Positions 1 to 10,351 are shown, counted from the first letter of the stretch. The stretch: 64,000 nucleotides of DNA from 0-14-3-00-62-12 sp034440555 (GCA_034440555.1 JAWXCG010000119.1:49954-113953); one strand, 5' to 3'. Made by a program: numbers and translations. The notes: generated by a model from the letters alone, not told the origin.

Positions 1-1
1 A

Positions 2-310
2 GTCAGTTCGATGGAACAGACCACCGCGGAAGTTGTGTCCGGTGCGCGACTCGCCGAGGACGCCGGTCTGGCTCTGGGCGAGATCGAAAAAGTCTCAAAC
101 GACCTTGCCGACCTCATTCAGAACATCTCCGAAGCGGCGCGTCAGCAGTCGGCAGCTGCAACCAACATCTCGGCGACGATGAACGTGATTCAGGAAATTA
201 CTACTCAGACCTCGGCCGGCGCCTCGCAAACCGCTGAATCGATTGGAAATCTGGCACAGCTCGCCGCTGATCTGCGGCGTTCGGTGGCCGACTTCAAGCT
301 TCCCTCGTGA
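2..310 (+). CDS. pilJ: PilJ-type methyl-accepting chemotaxis protein, C-terminal fragment
   Basis: Only the last ~102 codons lie inside the window; the gene runs off the left edge and the reading frame is open from base 2. The visible part is the end of a chemoreceptor signalling helix: alternating Ala/Ser/Glu/Gln heptads and the segment ISATMNVIQEITTQTSAG, followed by a short tail ending in FKLPS. In type IV pilus systems PilJ is the inner-membrane receptor whose cytoplasmic coiled coil signals to ChpA. The following genes are a PilK-type methyltransferase, ChpA, a ChpB-type methylesterase and a CheW-like protein, the order of the P. aeruginosa pilJ-pilK-chpA-chpB-chpC cluster, which makes PilJ the natural call. 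The sensory and membrane segments are not visible. Confidence 0.85.
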   Translation, partial: VSSMEQTTAEVVSGARLAEDAGLALGEIEKVSNDLADLIQNISEAARQQSAAATNISATMNVIQEITTQTSAGASQTAESIGNLAQLAADLRRSVADFKLPS

Positions 311-336
311 TCGACTGAGCAGAGGAATTCAGGTTC

Positions 337-1212
337 ATGTTGAGCAGTTCCGCCCAGCGCGCGCAGCCCTTCGCACCCTTGCCCAGCATGGGTGACGAAG
401 AGTTTGTCCGTTGGGTTGATCTACTTGAGCGCAGAACCGGAGTGCTGGTGCCCGCAGGACGCAAATCGTTTCTGGTCACTGGGCTTCGCATGCGCATGCG
501 AGAGACTGGTTACGACGACTTCCAGAACTATTTCGATGAGGTGTTAAACGGTGCCCGCGGCGCCATGGAGTGGGCAACTCTGGTCGATCGTCTGACCGTG
601 CATGAGACTCGGTTCTTTCGTCATGAGCCATCCTACGACCTGATTGCTGGCGAGTGGCTGCCTGAGGTGGCTCGCCCTGGCGCATCTGGCGCGATCCATG
701 CTTGGAGTGTCGGTTGTGCGACTGGCGAAGAGGCCTATTCACTCGCCATGGTGCTCGATCGTGGGCTCAGGTCACTCGGAGATCATCGCGTGTATTTTGG
801 CGTCACTGCTACCGACATATCCAATCCTGCCTTGGGCGTTGGTCGCGCTGCGACGTACCCGCGTGATCGCCTGACCGAAATTCCCGAACCATTTCGTTCG
901 GAGTACACGGAGCCGGTGGGGGGCGATGCGTTTGCCATCGTCGACTCGTTGCGCAAGCGCGTCGGTTTTGCTCTGTTCAATCTGCTGGAAGTTGCCCGTG
1001 CACCGCTAAAACAGTTGGACTTGATCTATTGCCAGAATGTTTTCATCTATTTTGCTCGAGAGCGCCGCAAGCGGATGTTGGAAGCCCTTGCTGCGCGGCT
1101 GAAACCAGGCGGTCTGCTGGTGCTCGGCCCGGGTGGAATCACCGGATTCACGGATCCATCGCTGACACGGGTCGGTGGGCGCCAGACATTGGCGTACCAG
1201 CGGCTTGGGTGA
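337..1212 (+). CDS. pilK: CheR-family protein glutamate methyltransferase PilK
   Basis: A 291-residue S-adenosylmethionine-dependent methyltransferase of the CheR family, predicted to methylate glutamates on the PilJ receptor. The SAM-binding region shows WSVGCATGEEAYSLAM (around residues 127-142), the receptor-binding part RFFRHEPSYDLI comes before it, and DLIYCQNVFIYF near residue 230 is the usual CheR motif. ATG at 337 follows an AGAGGA ribosome site 11 bases upstream and lies 26 bases after pilJ; chpA begins 8 bases after the stop. Position between pilJ and chpA distinguishes it from a flagellar CheR. Length is normal for PilK. Confidence 0.92.
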   Translation: MLSSSAQRAQPFAPLPSMGDEEFVRWVDLLERRTGVLVPAGRKSFLVTGLRMRMRETGYDDFQNYFDEVLNGARGAMEWATLVDRLTVHETRFFRHEPSYDLIAGEWLPEVARPGASGAIHAWSVGCATGEEAYSLAMVLDRGLRSLGDHRVYFGVTATDISNPALGVGRAATYPRDRLTEIPEPFRSEYTEPVGGDAFAIVDSLRKRVGFALFNLLEVARAPLKQLDLIYCQNVFIYFARERRKRMLEALAARLKPGGLLVLGPGGITGFTDPSLTRVGGRQTLAYQRLG

Positions 1213-1220
1213 GGGTGCTT

Positions 1221-4200
1221 ATGCGTCTGCAACAGGACATCGATTTTACTACGCTCAACTGGGTCAAGCAGGAGCTCGACGAAACGCTTCGTCAGGCCCG
1301 CCAGGCGCTTGAGGCCTATGCCGAGGACACTGCTGACTCAAGCTTGATGCGCTTCTGCGCCACCTATTTGCACCAGGTGCAGGGCACCTTGCGCATGGTC
1401 GAGCTGTACGGCGCGGCGATGGTAGTCGAAGAGATGGAGCGAGTAGCGCAGGCGCTGCTCGACGGCCTGATCCGCAACAAAGACGATGCGTTTGAGGCAT
1501 TGCTGCGCGGTACCGTGCAACTGCCTGATTACCTTGAGCGCTTGCAGAGCGGACACAAGGACATTCCAATTGTCCTATTGCCTCTGCTTAATGATTTGCG
1601 CGCCTGCCGTGGCGAGAAGTTGCTGAGCGAAGGCGTGTTGTTCACGCCGGACCTCAGCGTGCCGCTTCCGGCCAGTGTGCGCGGTCCCGAACGTCCCCTC
1701 GCGGATGCCGAACTCAAAACAGTTGCTGGCCGCCTTCGGCTCAATTATCAAGCGGGGCTGGTCAGGTTCCTGCGCGATCAGACCTCGAGTCTGGCGATCA
1801 CCGCCATGCTCAATGCGCTGGATGGTCTGGGTTCGATCAGCGCACAGGAAGATGCACGTCGACTTTGGTGGGTAGCTTCGGCTCTGCTCGAGTCAATCCG
1901 TTCTGGCGGCGTTGAGGCCAACGCGGCGGTCAAGTTGCTCTACGGGCGCATTGATCGCGAGGTCAAGCGTTTCGGCGATTATGGCGAAGCAGGCTTCCGC
2001 GCGGAACCGCCCAAGGAAATGCTGAAAAACCTTCTTTATTACGTGGCTAGGTCCACCAGTAGCGACGCGCGTGCGGTAGAGATCAGCAAAATTTATCGAC
2101 TCGATCAGCTGGTTGCTTCGGAGCAGGAGATCGAGCAGGCTCGCGACGCGTTGGTCGGGCGTAATCGCGCAGTCTTGGATACGGTATCGAACGCAATCAA
2201 GGAAGACTTGATGCGCGTCAAGGACGCGCTGGATTTGTTCCTCAGGACGGCGAACGCCAACTCGGGTGATCTCAGTCCGCAGATTGAGGTGCTTGATCGA
2301 GTCGCCGATACGCTTGGTGTGCTCGGACTGGGAGTGCCGCGTCGGGTGGTGTTGGAACAACGCGAGTCGCTGAACAAGATGGTCATTGGCCAGCGTGTCA
2401 TCGAAGAGGGCGCTTTGCTCGATGTCGCCGGAGCGTTGTTGTTTGTCGAGGCCTCGCTCGACGACAACATTGAGCGCCTCGGTGGCGCTGATCAAGAAGA
2501 CGTGAGTGCGCAAGCTGCTCAGGAAGCCAGTCTGGAGCTACCGCAGGCTGAAGTGCGCAAAATTCTCGATTCTTTGATGAAGGAAGTTCAGACCAACCTC
2601 CAGCAAATCAAACTGGATGTTGTGGCATTCATCGAATCCGGTTGGGATCACGCCCGAGCCGAGCAAATTCCCCGCTTGCTCGATGAAGTCAGCGGCGCGA
2701 TGACCATGGTCGGTCTGGTCGAAGCCAGTAGTCTGCTGGGGGCGATCAGCAAGTTCATTGACATCGAGCTACTGCGCCGCAAGCGCGTGCCAACGGCCGA
2801 TCAAATGGATCGCCTCGCCGACGCACTTGCCAGCATGGAGTTCTACCTCGAAGCGACCCACGCGCAACGCGTCGGTCGTGAACGAATTCTCGAGGTGACG
2901 CGCGACAGCTTGGCTTCACTGGGTTATTGGCCGGTACCCGAGGACGCCGCGTGGTTGCCGCCAGCGATTCCTGCTGCGGCGCCTGCATCGCGCGCACTTT
3001 CCGATGCATCCGATTCGCGCTCAGTGGCAGCGCCTGCACTCGATGTCACGTCGCTGTCGCTGGCGCCGGTGGCAACGGAACGTTCGCCCATCGGGGGCCC
3101 GCCGCCCACCACTTCGAATGTGCCGGACGATGATTCATTTGATTTGAATACACTGTCGTTTGGCATAGACACGTCCGAAACTCCGTCGCGTGCAGCGGAT
3201 CGTTTCCGCGAGCAAGACTTCTCAGATGCTTCGCAGGTGTCTCTGGAGCTGCCGGGCACTGAACGGATAGACGAGTTCGTGGCGAAACTTGGTTCGGGAT
3301 CTGCTCAGCAAACCCTTGCCGACGAACCGGCTCCGGCTCGCGCCTTAGCCACGCCCGAAATGCATTCCGTGGTGGAGATAGCGCCTGGGCAAGGATTGGA
3401 AGGTTTGATTCTTGGCGGTAGCGAGAAGACCGCTTCCCGAGCAGACGAGCAAGACTTGATGGGTCTGAAGTTTGCGCAGACCGAACCGGCTGTGATCGGC
3501 GAACCGGAAGAGGAATTTGACTACGAGTGGGTCGAAATCGAGCAGGAAGTTGTTGAACAGCCTGCTGCAGTCGAGGGCGGGGCGTTCCAGTCGGTACCCT
3601 CCGACGATATTGATGAGGAAATTCGAGAAGTCTTCCTGGAAGAGGTTCAGGAAGAAGTAGAAAACCTTGGCCGCTGCTTGCCGGAATGGAAAAACGCGCC
3701 CACGGACTTCGAGAAGCTCAAACCCATTCGTCGTTCGTTCCACACCATGAAGGGCAGCGGACGCCTGGTTGGTGCGATGGCGCTTGGCGAGTTCAGTTGG
3801 AAAGTGGAAAACACACTGAATCGCGTTCTCGACAAATCGATCGCCCCCGGCCCCGCTGTTATTGCCTTGTTGGAACATGCGGTTGCAGCCTTGCCGTTCC
3901 TGTTGGCAGCACTGCGCGGCGAGCAAGTCGGTGGCGCGGATGTGGCAGGGATTCTGAATGTGGCGGAACGACTCGCTGCCGGCGAAGACGCTTGGCTGCG
4001 TCCAGCCGAGCCGGTCGTTCGGATCGAGAAAATTCGCGTTCAGGTGAAGAAGCCGAAACCCCGTGTCCAATCGACTCCAATCGTTGCTGAGCCTGTCGAC
4101 CTGACCGAGGCGTTCGACATCGAAAGTAAGGCGTTCGAAGCGCCTGTCGTACCCGAGATCGATAGTTTCCTGGACGTTGGTGGCATTGCGCTTGAAACGG

Positions 4201-7200
4201 TTCAAACAGCAGAATCACATCCAGGGCCGGCACTCGAACCAGAAACAGAATCAAAATGGCAGACAGAGCCAGAGTTCACTGCGCGAAGTGCTGCCGTGCG
4301 CACTGCCGCGCCGGCACTCACCGCATACGTGAATGAGGATGTAGCCGACGTTGATCCGATGATGCTGGAAATATTGCGCAGCGAAGTCGCTGGCCATCTG
4401 AATACCGTGTCTGCCTATCTCGAATCCTGCGCGCGCGAGGGACGTGCGCAACCTGTTAGCGAGGCATTGTTGCGTGCGGTCCATACCATGCATGGTGCCA
4501 TTGCCATGGTCGAGATCCCGTCCCTGGCGCCGTTGCTTGGTCCCTTGGAAGGCTACATCAAGCGGTTGCGCGGGGTTGGCGCGGCGCCATCGCAACGCGG
4601 ATTGCACGCGATTGTCGATGCTGCAACCGCGATCGAAACCGAGATAGCTGCGGTAGATCAACCCGGCGCTCCGCGCATGGCCACAGCGCAAATTGCAGAG
4701 CTCTTGAGCGCATTGCGCAATGAGTTGCCGGAGCCACAAAGTTTTTCCGAAGTGTTCAATCTGAATGTGTCTGAGGATGAGTCCTCCGAGTCCGCAGTCG
4801 AAGTAAGTGCGTCTGAAGCATCGTTGCTGTGGTCGGATTCAGGTCAAGCATTGAACTTCGGTGACGAGCTATCCGTCGTCGCCAACGAAGACCTGGCTGC
4901 GCCTGCCGAGTTCGAAGACACAGACGCAGAAATTGAGTTGGAACGGCCAATCGATCCGCCGCCATTTGGCGCGCTTGAGGAGTGGAATCTTTCCGATCCG
5001 TTCGGCGAAACAGGGCAACAGGATCTACCCGACGAGGACATGTCCGTTGCTTCTGAATCGGATCGCTCGCCAGCGCGAGATCAAGCGGCGGCAGACGAGC
5101 AGACGCTGGATGAGCTGTTCGGCCGTACCGAGTCATCAGACTTTGGTGTGCCGCTCCCGGACGCTGCGGACGCATCGTTGAGCGCCGTTCCGGAGCAAAC
5201 CGACGGCATCAGTTTTGCCGAGCTAAGCGACGAAGATTTGGAACTTTTCCGTTCGGAAGAAGCAGAACTCGGATCGCACTCGACCGGCGAGTCGGTTGGG
5301 TCGTCAGTTCCTGAGGCACCATCCGAACCTGCGCAACGAGCCTCTATAGCGGCTACGGACGCTGGCACCACCGGTACTTATCAGCAGATTGCCGAAGACT
5401 CAAGCCCTGAAGGCACACTTGATATTGCTGACCTGGACGAGGATCTACTTGAAATCTTCGTTCAGGAGGCCAACGATATTCTCGACAATTCCGACACGAT
5501 GATGGCTCGCCTTCGTCACAATCCGGCCGAACGAGAGATTGTGATCGGATTGCAGCGAGAGCTGCATACGCTGAAGGGCGGCGCGCGCATGGCTGGTCTG
5601 GCGCCGATCGGTGATCTTGGTCATGCGATGGAATCGCTGCTTGAAATTGTTGCCGACGGACGTCGCGATATCGATCGTGTTGCGATCGAGTCACTCGACC
5701 GTGGTTTTGATCGGCTGCACGGGCTTGTGGCCAGAGTTTCCAAGCGACAGGCGATTGGCATGCCCTCTAACGCCATTGCCCGCTTCGAGGCGCTGGCGGC
5801 CGGTGACGAAATTCCGATGCTCGAAACACCGAACACCGCAACCGATGAAGGTGTGCCTGGTTCTGTGACGGCGACCCCTGCGGTCGAGGTTACTCCGGCG
5901 ATTGTTGACGAAGTGCCGGTAGCCGCGCGCGTGTCCAAGCCAACCTCACGCGACCTGGTTACCGAAGACAACGAAGAGTTTGCAAGGCCACAGCAGGAAA
6001 TGATCCGCGTGCGCGCGGACCTGATCGACAACCTGGTCAACTACGCTGGTGAAGTGTCGATCTATCGCTCGCGTCTTGAGCAGCAGATGAGCACGTTCCG
6101 ATTCAATCTTCAGGAACTTGATCAGACGGTAGTGCGTTTGCGTGAACAGCTGCGTAAGCTCGAGATTGAGACGGAGGCGCAGATCATCGCGCGCTATCAA
6201 CGTGAAGCAGAGGCCTCCGAGGGCGAATTCGATCCACTCGAACTCGACAGGTTCTCAACCTTGCAGCAGCTGTCGCGCGCTCTGGCCGAATCCGCATCTG
6301 ACTTGGTCGCCCTGCAGGGCACCATGGAAGATCTTACGCGTCAGTCGGAGACGCTGCTGTTGCAGCAATCGCGCGTGAGCTCGGAGCTTCAGGAAGGTCT
6401 GATGCGAACGCGCATGGTGCCCTTCGATTCGGTTGTGCCGCGGTTGCGCCGATTGATGCGGCAGACTTCTGGCGAGCTTGGCAAACGGGCGCAGCTCCGA
6501 GTCGAAGGCGCGCATGGAGAAATGGACCGCAACGTCCTCGATCGTATGACTGCACCGCTGGAGCACATGTTACGCAACGCGCTGGCGCATGGCTTGGAGA
6601 CACCTGCGGAGCGTTCCGCAGTTGGCAAGGCTGAGGAAGGCACGGTCACCATCGGAATTTCGCGCGAAGCAACTGAAGTGGTCATCCGGGTGACGGACGA
6701 CGGCAAGGGAATGGATCGCGATGCCATCCGCCGCAAGGCTTTGGAGAGAGGGCTGATGAAGCCTGACGTGCAGCTCTCTGATCGTGACCTGTTCGGATTC
6801 GTGCTTGAAACCGGTTTTTCCACCGCTGCGTCGGTGAGCAAGATTGCGGGACGTGGCGTGGGAATGGATGTGGTGAACAGCGAGATCAAGCAACTTGGTG
6901 GATCGCTGACGATCGATTCCAAGCGCGGAATCGGGAGCGAATTTACCGTGCGCTTGCCGTTCACTCTGGCGGTGACACAGGCGATTCTGGTCAGGTTGGG
7001 CGAGCATCTCTTTGCCGTGCCAATGTCTTCTGTGCAAGGCGTTGCTCGCATCAAGCGAGAAGACCTGGATGAACGGCTGCGGTCGCACGAGCCGGTGTAC
7101 AGCTATGGTGGAGACGATTACGCCATTTACGAACTCAGCGGCCTGCTCGGGTATCCGCAGCACCGCGCCAGTGACGAGGCCCAGTTACCGTTATTGATGA

Positions 7201-7841
7201 CCAAGTCGGGCGACCAGCGTGCTTCGATTCGCGTTGACGCGGTGCTCGGTAGCCGAGAGGTCGTGGTCAAGTCCGTGGGCCCGCAGATCAGTTCGGTGCC
7301 AGGAATATTTGGCGCCACGATCATGGGCGACGGATCGGTTGTCATGATTCTGGACATGGCGCCCCTGGTGCGACGTAGCGCTGCGCTCAAACGCACCGCT
7401 GACGCGGGTCTGATCGATGGGCAGTATGAGCCCGCTCCCGCTCCCGCCGAAGTGCGTCTGCAGCCGTTGATCATGGTGGTCGACGACTCGATCACGATGC
7501 GCAAGGTCACCAGCCGCGTGCTGGAGCGTAACGATATGAGAGTGGTCACTGCAAAAGATGGACTGGACGCTGTGGAAAAGCTGCAGGACAAGATCCCGGA
7601 TCTGGTGCTGCTCGACATCGAGATGCCACGCATGGACGGCTACGAGCTCGCCACCTACATGCGCAATGATTCCAGGCTGAAAACAGTTCCGATCATCATG
7701 ATTACTTCCCGCACCGGTGAGAAGCATCGTCAACGCGCGTTTGAAATTGGCGTTGACCGATATCTAGGCAAGCCCTATCAAGAGGCCGACCTATTGCAGA
7801 ATGTCGAGGAGATTCTGAGGTTGAGTCGTGCTCTTCACTGA
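1221..7841 (+). CDS. chpA: Pilus chemosensory hybrid histidine kinase ChpA (multi-Hpt CheA with receiver)
   Basis: A giant 2206-residue CheA-type kinase that drives type IV pilus motility signalling. Starting at ATG 1221 (8 bases after pilK; the frame is open further upstream but would run through pilK) it shows an N-terminal Hpt-like helix bundle (H51 in LHQVQGTLR), a long helical FimL-like region, and Hpt domains with phosphorylatable His at about 841 (HTMKGSGR), 1088 (HTMHGAI) and 1449 (HTLKGGAR). A CheA dimerisation/kinase core follows, with the N-box near 1780, DDGKGMD near 1825 and GRGVGMDVV near 1878, then a CheW-like domain and a C-terminal receiver with phospho-acceptor D2132 (LLDIEMP). 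Acidic, Ser/Glu-rich linkers separate the Hpt units. Its stop overlaps the start of chpB by 14 bases. Confidence 0.93.
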   Translation: MRLQQDIDFTTLNWVKQELDETLRQARQALEAYAEDTADSSLMRFCATYLHQVQGTLRMVELYGAAMVVEEMERVAQALLDGLIRNKDDAFEALLRGTVQLPDYLERLQSGHKDIPIVLLPLLNDLRACRGEKLLSEGVLFTPDLSVPLPASVRGPERPLADAELKTVAGRLRLNYQAGLVRFLRDQTSSLAITAMLNALDGLGSISAQEDARRLWWVASALLESIRSGGVEANAAVKLLYGRIDREVKRFGDYGEAGFRAEPPKEMLKNLLYYVARSTSSDARAVEISKIYRLDQLVASEQEIEQARDALVGRNRAVLDTVSNAIKEDLMRVKDALDLFLRTANANSGDLSPQIEVLDRVADTLGVLGLGVPRRVVLEQRESLNKMVIGQRVIEEGALLDVAGALLFVEASLDDNIERLGGADQEDVSAQAAQEASLELPQAEVRKILDSLMKEVQTNLQQIKLDVVAFIESGWDHARAEQIPRLLDEVSGAMTMVGLVEASSLLGAISKFIDIELLRRKRVPTADQMDRLADALASMEFYLEATHAQRVGRERILEVTRDSLASLGYWPVPEDAAWLPPAIPAAAPASRALSDASDSRSVAAPALDVTSLSLAPVATERSPIGGPPPTTSNVPDDDSFDLNTLSFGIDTSETPSRAADRFREQDFSDASQVSLELPGTERIDEFVAKLGSGSAQQTLADEPAPARALATPEMHSVVEIAPGQGLEGLILGGSEKTASRADEQDLMGLKFAQTEPAVIGEPEEEFDYEWVEIEQEVVEQPAAVEGGAFQSVPSDDIDEEIREVFLEEVQEEVENLGRCLPEWKNAPTDFEKLKPIRRSFHTMKGSGRLVGAMALGEFSWKVENTLNRVLDKSIAPGPAVIALLEHAVAALPFLLAALRGEQVGGADVAGILNVAERLAAGEDAWLRPAEPVVRIEKIRVQVKKPKPRVQSTPIVAEPVDLTEAFDIESKAFEAPVVPEIDSFLDVGGIALETVQTAESHPGPALEPETESKWQTEPEFTARSAAVRTAAPALTAYVNEDVADVDPMMLEILRSEVAGHLNTVSAYLESCAREGRAQPVSEALLRAVHTMHGAIAMVEIPSLAPLLGPLEGYIKRLRGVGAAPSQRGLHAIVDAATAIETEIAAVDQPGAPRMATAQIAELLSALRNELPEPQSFSEVFNLNVSEDESSESAVEVSASEASLLWSDSGQALNFGDELSVVANEDLAAPAEFEDTDAEIELERPIDPPPFGALEEWNLSDPFGETGQQDLPDEDMSVASESDRSPARDQAAADEQTLDELFGRTESSDFGVPLPDAADASLSAVPEQTDGISFAELSDEDLELFRSEEAELGSHSTGESVGSSVPEAPSEPAQRASIAATDAGTTGTYQQIAEDSSPEGTLDIADLDEDLLEIFVQEANDILDNSDTMMARLRHNPAEREIVIGLQRELHTLKGGARMAGLAPIGDLGHAMESLLEIVADGRRDIDRVAIESLDRGFDRLHGLVARVSKRQAIGMPSNAIARFEALAAGDEIPMLETPNTATDEGVPGSVTATPAVEVTPAIVDEVPVAARVSKPTSRDLVTEDNEEFARPQQEMIRVRADLIDNLVNYAGEVSIYRSRLEQQMSTFRFNLQELDQTVVRLREQLRKLEIETEAQIIARYQREAEASEGEFDPLELDRFSTLQQLSRALAESASDLVALQGTMEDLTRQSETLLLQQSRVSSELQEGLMRTRMVPFDSVVPRLRRLMRQTSGELGKRAQLRVEGAHGEMDRNVLDRMTAPLEHMLRNALAHGLETPAERSAVGKAEEGTVTIGISREATEVVIRVTDDGKGMDRDAIRRKALERGLMKPDVQLSDRDLFGFVLETGFSTAASVSKIAGRGVGMDVVNSEIKQLGGSLTIDSKRGIGSEFTVRLPFTLAVTQAILVRLGEHLFAVPMSSVQGVARIKREDLDERLRSHEPVYSYGGDDYAIYELSGLLGYPQHRASDEAQLPLLMTKSGDQRASIRVDAVLGSREVVVKSVGPQISSVPGIFGATIMGDGSVVMILDMAPLVRRSAALKRTADAGLIDGQYEPAPAPAEVRLQPLIMVVDDSITMRKVTSRVLERNDMRVVTAKDGLDAVEKLQDKIPDLVLLDIEMPRMDGYELATYMRNDSRLKTVPIIMITSRTGEKHRQRAFEIGVDRYLGKPYQEADLLQNVEEILRLSRALH

Positions 7842-9819
7842 TCGCGCCAGCGTTGCCGTCGCTTTGCTCTACCAGTCCCAGGCGCTGCATCAGCACCTGC
7901 GTGCTGCCTTGGATGAATTTGGCGCGCATGTCGTCTATGAGTCGGCGACTTCAGGCTACGATTTGTCTGCACTAGAGAGTTCAGGTGCTAGCGTGGTCGT
8001 GATCAACCTCGACCCGGCAATCGACGAGGAGATTGCGCAGATTGAAGAGTTGCTGGTTGATGAAACGCGCAAAGTGATTTTCAACGACGGCGAAGTGACC
8101 AGCAAGCTCAGTGGCTGGGATCTGGCGCGATGGGCGCGCCATCTCGCGGCCAAGATCACCGGCGATATTCACCTCTTGCCGGCGCGACCGGCAGGCGCCG
8201 AAGCCGTGCCGGTGCGCGACATGCCACAACACAGTTTGGATTCGGTGTTCAAGCCAGCCGCGCTGCAAGCCCCCGTGGTGACAGGCGAAGCGGAGGATAG
8301 GGCGGCACGGGAAATTGGCGATGCGCTTTCTTCTTTTGCTTTAGGTCCACGTGAGACAACACCGGTGGAGGCGCGCGACGAGCTTGCGGCCACGCTCAGC
8401 GATTTCGGTTTCTTTTCCGAGCCTGTCCGTTCGGCGCCTGCGAACGACTTGGCGTCGGCTCCGGCGCCGCAGATGTCGGCGGCGGTCGCCAGTGTGCGCT
8501 CGGCCTCACCTGCAGCATCGCCGGCCCCCACGCCGGCAGATGAACTGTTCTCGGATTTTAACTTCTCAGAAGTGCAGGCCGACACGCAGAATACTTTGAC
8601 CGATAGCGCAAGCTCGATGGACGATAATGCTTTCGCCGATATTCAATTTGATTTTGAGGAGCGCGCCACGCCTGTCTCGTCGACTGCCGTAGCGGCGGGG
8701 CTTGACGACTTTCTTGAGCAACACAGCTACAAGCAGCAGGAGGCCACAGTTGAACTGCAGGTGCCCGCGGCGTTTGCGGCAGCTGCGCGTAGGCCCGATG
8801 TGGATGTGGATCGCTTGATGTCGAACTTGTCTTTTGAGCTTTCGCCAATGGGCGAAACGGCCAGTTCGAGCGAGCAATCAGGTTTATCGGCGGTCGCTGC
8901 TTCCTTAGCCGAAGACACAGATGCATTGTCATCCGCATTTGACGATGTGCTCAATTCGTTGTCGCTGCAGCCGCTTGATGATGACTTGTCGTCGACTGCA
9001 CCCGCTGCGGCGGCGGTGCGCAATGAGCCGCTGGCGCCTGCCAATCAATTCAGCGGTATGACGTTTGAACTCGATCCATTCGAAGCGGCGGCAGAGGCAA
9101 CTTCCGGGCTTGCTGCGGTGGAAGATGACAATCCATTCGCAAATCTGGAATTCGGTCTGGGTACCCCGACTGGCGCTCCCGCTGCAGCCTCCTTCGCAGC
9201 GAAATCCCCGGGACGCTCTGAGGATGGCGACCCCGTAGCATCGGGCCTTTCAGGTAGCTTCTCGCGCGTGTGGGTGTTGGGTGCTTCGATCGGTGGTCCT
9301 GATGCGGTCCGCGAGTTCCTTTCGGGTATCCCGAGGTCCATCAGTTGCGTGTTTCTGCTGGCCCAACACATGGGGGCGGATTTCATCGACTTGATGGTCT
9401 CGCAACTGGCAAAGGCCACTGCACTTGATGTAAAGATGGCGGCTTCAGGTTCTGCGGCGCGTCCGGGACAGGTGCTGATCGTTCCGTTGGCGGAACGTAT
9501 GCTGCTGTCCCCTGATGGGGATGTGCGCATTGTGCCGCTCGATACGCCATCTCCCTACAGTCCATCGATCGATCAAGTATTGTTTGATGTTGCCGATCGC
9601 TTCGGTGCGCGTGCCGGCGCAATCATTTTCAGTGGTATGGCGCATGATGCCATTGAGGGCGCCAAATATTTGGCTTCCAAGGGTGGCATCGTCTGGGTAC
9701 AGGATCCGGCGACCTGTGTAGTCAGTTCGATGATTGACGGAGCCGTGGAAGCAGGCATTGTGCGCTACCAGGGAGGGCCAGCCGATCTGGCTCAAAAATT
9801 TATTGCTGAATTTGGTTGA
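7828..9819 (+). CDS. chpB: ChpB-type protein-glutamate methylesterase with long disordered linker
   Basis: A 663-residue protein starting at GTG 7828, inside the end of chpA. The C-terminal ~185 residues are a CheB methylesterase with the full catalytic triad visible: S487 (GASIGG), H514 (AQHMG) and D607 (SGMAHDA). It should remove methyl groups from PilJ. The first ~110 residues look like a receiver fold without a clear phospho-acceptor pocket. Between them lie about 350 residues of Ala/Ser/Asp-rich, probably disordered sequence carrying repeated acidic-aromatic motifs (SDFNFSE, FADIQFDFE, FANLEFGLG, MTFELDPFE). The linker makes the protein nearly twice the usual CheB length. Family assignment of the catalytic domain is firm; the linker role is unknown. 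Confidence 0.88.
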   Translation: MLFTDRASVAVALLYQSQALHQHLRAALDEFGAHVVYESATSGYDLSALESSGASVVVINLDPAIDEEIAQIEELLVDETRKVIFNDGEVTSKLSGWDLARWARHLAAKITGDIHLLPARPAGAEAVPVRDMPQHSLDSVFKPAALQAPVVTGEAEDRAAREIGDALSSFALGPRETTPVEARDELAATLSDFGFFSEPVRSAPANDLASAPAPQMSAAVASVRSASPAASPAPTPADELFSDFNFSEVQADTQNTLTDSASSMDDNAFADIQFDFEERATPVSSTAVAAGLDDFLEQHSYKQQEATVELQVPAAFAAAARRPDVDVDRLMSNLSFELSPMGETASSSEQSGLSAVAASLAEDTDALSSAFDDVLNSLSLQPLDDDLSSTAPAAAAVRNEPLAPANQFSGMTFELDPFEAAAEATSGLAAVEDDNPFANLEFGLGTPTGAPAAASFAAKSPGRSEDGDPVASGLSGSFSRVWVLGASIGGPDAVREFLSGIPRSISCVFLLAQHMGADFIDLMVSQLAKATALDVKMAASGSAARPGQVLIVPLAERMLLSPDGDVRIVPLDTPSPYSPSIDQVLFDVADRFGARAGAIIFSGMAHDAIEGAKYLASKGGIVWVQDPATCVVSSMIDGAVEAGIVRYQGGPADLAQKFIAEFG

Positions 9820-9851
9820 CCACGGCGCTGCGATGACCTCGCCGCCGCAAA

Positions 9852-10331
9852 GTGAGCATGCCCATGACCTTGCCAAACGAAATCCGCGCTCTGATGATCA
9901 GCGTCACCAATGGTCGCGTGTTGTTACCCAATGCCGCGGTGACCGAGATCATCTCGTTTTCGCATCCCGATCCGGTCGAAGGCGCGCCGCCTTGGTTGCT
10001 TGGTCGCATGCGTTGGCGCGGCTGGGGTGTGCCGCTAATCTCTTTTGCACTACTCGCTGGACTTGCGCACAAGGAAGCAGAGCGCAATGCCAAGGTGACC
10101 GTGGTGAAGGCGATGGGCGGCAACCCGCGCATGCCTTATCTCGCGATCATGGCGCAGGGGTTTCCTCGATTGACCAATATCTCGCAGGACGCACTGATTA
10201 TTACCGGGGAAGAGGAATACAAGGCTCCCGGTGTGATGTATACGACGCTGCTGCGCGACGACACCGCCATAGTTCCGGATCTGTTCCAGATCGAAATGCT
10301 GATCAACGACGCACTGGTTCTCGCTGCCTGA
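9852..10331 (+). CDS. chpC: CheW-like coupling protein ChpC
   Basis: A 159-residue CheW-family protein in the last position of the Pil-Chp cluster, 32 bases after chpB. It begins IRALMISVTNGRVLLPNAAVTEII, a typical opening strand pattern of CheW domains, and ends with a VPDLFQIEMLINDALVLAA helix. It would link the PilJ receptor to the ChpA kinase. The frame can start at GTG 9852 or at in-frame ATGs 9858 and 9864; all give essentially the same protein. The P. aeruginosa ChpC match is by position and length; sequence alone supports only CheW-like. Confidence 0.75.
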   Translation: MSMPMTLPNEIRALMISVTNGRVLLPNAAVTEIISFSHPDPVEGAPPWLLGRMRWRGWGVPLISFALLAGLAHKEAERNAKVTVVKAMGGNPRMPYLAIMAQGFPRLTNISQDALIITGEEEYKAPGVMYTTLLRDDTAIVPDLFQIEMLINDALVLAA

Positions 10332-10351
10332 TGTGCACTGCCTGCCTGCCG

